Assembly (NCBI GenBank): GCA_963737015.1
Contig: CAVTQZ010000002.1
Location: 124,001-188,000, forward strand
Length of the DNA stretch: 64,000 bases
Direction of reading: 5' to 3'
Origin: CAVTQZ01 sp963737015
GTDB taxonomy: Bacteria; Actinomycetota; Acidimicrobiia; Acidimicrobiales; UBA8190
In this document: in pieces, positions 61,707 through 64,000 of the stretch
Layout: each line of letters starts with the position of its first letter
Position numbering within the stretch: the stretch's first letter is position 1
The notes under the pieces: model-generated
What the model was told of the DNA's origin: nothing
The model's database searches: none
The model's input: only the letters and a program-made list of their open reading frames with translations
Program-made: the position numbers and the translations under genes

Positions 61707-62012
61707 TCAGCGATACTGCGTCGCCACCACGAAGCCGGCGGCGATCAGGACGATCCCGACGAGCAGGTACCAGTCGCTCGGTCCTGCGGGAAGCACGTTG
61801 AAGTAGTTGAGGACGATCGTCAGTGCCCCGAGGATCAACAGCACGAGGATGAGCGGCCCCATCCACTTCGGGCTGACCTTCACGCTGCGCGGTATGGGCG
61901 GCGTGTAGCGCCCACCCTTGGGAGCCCGGCCCGGCCCCGGCGTGGTGGTGCGGCCCGCGGAACTCCCCTTTTTGGTGGCGCTGCCGGGGCCTCGCCTGCG
62001 TCCGTTGGCCAT
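61707..62012 (-). CDS. crgA: Cell division protein CrgA
   Basis: 101 residues from ATG 62012 (MANGRRRGPGSATKKG). A basic N-terminus is followed by two membrane spans, MGPLILVLLILGALTIVLNY and WYLLVGIVLIAAGFVVATQY, with KVSPKWMGPL and the short loop FNVLPAGPSDWYL between them: the UPF0233/CrgA pattern found only in Actinobacteria. CrgA helps assemble the divisome and links FtsZ with peptidoglycan synthesis. In mycobacteria it is also close to trpG, as here. Confidence 0.92.
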   Translation of the reverse strand: MANGRRRGPGSATKKGSSAGRTTTPGPGRAPKGGRYTPPIPRSVKVSPKWMGPLILVLLILGALTIVLNYFNVLPAGPSDWYLLVGIVLIAAGFVVATQYR

Positions 62013-62151
62013 GGCGCACGAGGATATCGAGGCTTGGACTCCGAGGGCGCAACACCCTTGCCCTAATCTGGAGCATGCGCCCTCGGAGCGTGGGCATGAC
62101 GCTCTCCAGCGATTCCCACCGGCTTGTCCGGGCAAAACCGAGGAAAGCAAC

Positions 62152-62466
62152 ATGGCAGTTAGTGAAGAATCACGTCATCACCTATACAACAAACTCGAAA
62201 GCGTCCTAGGAAGGCAGGACGCGACCGCGCTCATGGAGCACCTCCCTCCCGTCGGCTGGGCTGACGTCGCAACCAAACGCGACCTCGACGCCCTCGAAGA
62301 GCGCGTCTCGGGGCGCTTCGAAACCCAAACAGCGCGCTTCGATAACCAAATAGCTGTGCTGAGGTCTGACATCGAGCACGAGCTGAGACTTCTCACTTGG
62401 CGGATACTGGTGGTGACCATCGCTGCGATGTCGCTTCTTGTCGCCGTGACACGGGCCTTCGGCTAG
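62152..62466 (+). CDS. Small coiled-coil protein with C-terminal membrane span
   Basis: 104 residues from ATG 62152 (GAGGAAAG upstream). A helical head (YNKLESVLGRQDATALMEHL, PPVGWADVATKRDLDALEER) leads to a coil (ETQTARFDNQIAVLRSDIEH) and one terminal membrane segment (RILVVTIAAMSLLVAVTRAF). This DUF1640-like layout is frequent in Actinobacteria. Function unknown. Confidence 0.75.
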   Translation: MAVSEESRHHLYNKLESVLGRQDATALMEHLPPVGWADVATKRDLDALEERVSGRFETQTARFDNQIAVLRSDIEHELRLLTWRILVVTIAAMSLLVAVTRAFG

Positions 62467-62503
62467 CTGCCTTGTTGCCGCTCCCATCTGCCTCCGGGTC
62501 TCG

Positions 62504-63094
62504 ATGAGTTCACGCGTCCTCCTCGTAGACAACTACGACTCCTTCACCTACAACCTGGTGCAGGAACTCGGAGAGCTCGGCGCGGATCCTGCCGTCTTCA
62601 GAAACGACGCCATCGATGTCGAAGGGATCAAACGAGCATCGCCCGACGCCATCGTGATCTCACCCGGCCCCGGACGGCCGGAGGACGCGGGCGTAAGCCT
62701 CGAAGTGGTAGCGGAGCTGTCCGGTCAGATACCGATCCTCGGTGTCTGCCTCGGCCACCAGTGCATCGCCCAGGCCTTCGGCGGTCGCATAGTGCAGGCT
62801 CCGACGCTCATGCACGGCAAGACCTCGCAGGTCTCGCATTCGGGAGCCGGTGTTCTACAGGGCCTGCCCGATCCGTTCGAGGCGACCAGGTACCACTCGC
62901 TCGTAGTCGAGCGCGAGTCGTTCCCCGACGAGCTCGAGATCACGGCCGAGAGCTCCGACGGCGTGATCATGGGCTTGCGACACCGGGAGCTGGCGGTCGA
63001 GGGACTGCAGTTCCACCCAGAGTCGATCCTCACGAGAGAAGGGCCGAGAATCCTCTCCAACTTCCTGAACCTGTTGCACGCCGCTCTCCGGTAG
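62504..63094 (+). CDS. trpG: Anthranilate / aminodeoxychorismate synthase component II (glutamine amidotransferase)
   Basis: 196 residues, complete. Class I glutamine amidotransferase: VLLVDNYDSFTYNLVQELGE, VISPGPGRPEDAG, catalytic Cys82 in ILGVCLGHQCIAQAFGG, and His/Glu in LQFHPESILTREG. It delivers ammonia from glutamine to chorismate for anthranilate or p-aminobenzoate; sequence alone does not separate TrpG from PabA, and no partner TrpE/PabB is in the window. Its position near crgA is as in mycobacteria. Confidence 0.88.
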   Translation: MSSRVLLVDNYDSFTYNLVQELGELGADPAVFRNDAIDVEGIKRASPDAIVISPGPGRPEDAGVSLEVVAELSGQIPILGVCLGHQCIAQAFGGRIVQAPTLMHGKTSQVSHSGAGVLQGLPDPFEATRYHSLVVERESFPDELEITAESSDGVIMGLRHRELAVEGLQFHPESILTREGPRILSNFLNLLHAALR

Positions 63095-63143
63095 ATCGGG
63101 CGTCAGGCCGGCTCCGCAGGTCAGCCGGGCAGCTGGTTGGTTC

Positions 63144-64000
63144 TCAGTCGAAGGGAACCTCGGACAGCGAATTCATCAAGACGCTCTCGGGCACGAGCAT
63201 CTCCACCAGGCGCTCGATGCACTCGCCGAGCGAAGCCGTGCCGTCCACCACGATGTCCGGCTCCTCGGGAGGCTCGTAGTCCTGACCGACGCCGGTCATG
63301 TTCGGCAATGCGCCGCTCGTCGCCTTGGCGTACAAGCCCTTCGGGTCGCGCTCCTCGCAGATCTCGAGGGGGGTGTTGACCCAGGCCTCGAAGAATTCCT
63401 GGGGGCCGAACAGCTCTCGTGCGGCATGCCTGTCCGTCCGGAAAGGCGAGACGAGGGCCACGATCACGACGAGCCCTGCGTCGAAGAGCAGGTGAGCAGC
63501 TTCTGCAACTCGGCGGACGTTCTCGGCGCGGTCCTCGGGGGTGAAACCGAGGTCGCGGTTGAAACCCCTGCGGATGTTGTCGCCGTCGAGCACGTACGTG
63601 TGAAGCCCCATCGCGTGCAGACGCCTCTCGAGGGCGTCGGCGAGAGTCGACTTCCCCGATCCAGGGAGCCCGGTGAGCCAGAGCACGAAGGGGCGCTGGT
63701 GCTTCAGGCGTGAACGCGCCGCACGGTCCACGGCGTACTCGTGGGGGACGATGTTCTCCGACCGCCGCAGCACGTGCGCTACGAGGCCCGCTGCCTGCGT
63801 GTCGCAGGTGACCCGGTCGACGAGAACGAAGCCGCCCGTGAACCGGCAGTCCGAATACGGGTCGAGCGCGATCGGGACGTCGGTGGTGATCTCGACCCGC
63901 CCGATGTCGTTCATCACCAGGCGCGTCGCCGCGGCCTCGCGCCCGGAGGTGACGTCGAGGCGGCTGCGGACCGTGGTGACCGTGGCGGGAACACTTCGCG
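63144..64000 (-). CDS. cysNC: Bifunctional sulfate adenylyltransferase subunit 1 / adenylylsulfate kinase, C-terminal part
   Basis: The frame is open to the window end. Its first part, ATVTTVRSRLDVTSGREAAA then TRLVMNDIGRVEITTDVPIA, is the third domain of the GTPase CysN; the rest is an APS kinase: WLTGLPGSGKSTLADALERR (P-loop), HTYVLDGDNIRRGFNRDLGF, VALVSPFRTDRHAAR, and DPKGLYAKA. So it is the fused CysNC of Actinobacteria, which makes PAPS from ATP and sulfate with CysD. The 5' part lies beyond the window. The fusion is clear because no start codon separates the domains. Confidence 0.92.
   Translation of the reverse strand, partial: RSVPATVTTVRSRLDVTSGREAAATRLVMNDIGRVEITTDVPIALDPYSDCRFTGGFVLVDRVTCDTQAAGLVAHVLRRSENIVPHEYAVDRAARSRLKHQRPFVLWLTGLPGSGKSTLADALERRLHAMGLHTYVLDGDNIRRGFNRDLGFTPEDRAENVRRVAEAAHLLFDAGLVVIVALVSPFRTDRHAARELFGPQEFFEAWVNTPLEICEERDPKGLYAKATSGALPNMTGVGQDYEPPEEPDIVVDGTASLGECIERLVEMLVPESVLMNSLSEVPFD

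Overview
The window reads as chromosomal DNA of a high-GC actinobacterium. A crgA gene (Actinobacteria-specific cell-division membrane protein), DDN-family F420-type and DUF1918/DUF1059 small proteins, mycothiol-dependent-enzyme-like (TIGR03083) proteins and secreted repeat proteins of the GYWLVASDGG and WNGTSW types all point that way. The repeat proteins and the long-form dCTP deaminase suggest class Acidimicrobiia, but that placement is inference from memory of families, not a computed result.

Layout. 1-11.7 kb: the end of an aldo/keto reductase, a cupin/SnoaL/DUF1059 operon divergent from a tetR-deacetylase-glycosyltransferase operon with a perfect operator between them, a membrane-anchored twin zinc-ribbon protein, several small proteins, a secreted lipase, dodecin, a small ferredoxin-like protein and a lipoprotein. 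12.0-20.7 kb: a tRNA-Ala(TGC) gene used as attachment site by an AICE-like integrative element (integrase, excisionase, RepSA-like initiator, and a 797-aa secreted repeat protein as cargo), bounded by a 42-nt copy of the tRNA 3' end at 19079-19120. A second, eroded element abuts it, and an IS481-family insertion sits exactly at their shared attachment site. 20.7-24.8 kb: decayed accessory DNA with frameshifted genes. 24.8-41.9 kb: regulators (two more TetR genes with palindromic operators), two MFS exporters, cupins, RibD-C/DHFR-like reductases, TIGR03083 proteins, a sialidase-like secreted protein, an amidase and a rhodanese. 42.0-46.2 kb: two secreted proteins with the same 42-aa propeller-type repeat, fused to a serine hydrolase and to an M23-like domain, flanking a CPBP membrane protease. 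46.4-55.8 kb: a KimA-like transporter, a very heavily frameshifted cell-wall-binding-repeat protein, an ECF sigma factor fused to a membrane anchor and extracytoplasmic domain, and an HTH/nucleotidyltransferase pair resembling a type IV toxin-antitoxin. 55.8-64.0 kb: housekeeping-like genes: REC-GGDEF-EAL, dCTP deaminase, PaaI thioesterase, thiolase, crgA, trpG/pabA, and the 3' part of cysNC.

A cross-cutting feature is that many otherwise normal genes (acetyltransferase, DHFR-like, SnoaL, serine hydrolase, sigma factor tail, thiolase and others) are broken by single-base length changes in short homopolymers. The two copies of the attachment site also differ by one G in a G run. This pattern should be checked against raw reads before any of these genes is called a pseudogene. 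The integrase is different: a 50-bp perfect tandem duplication breaks its frame.
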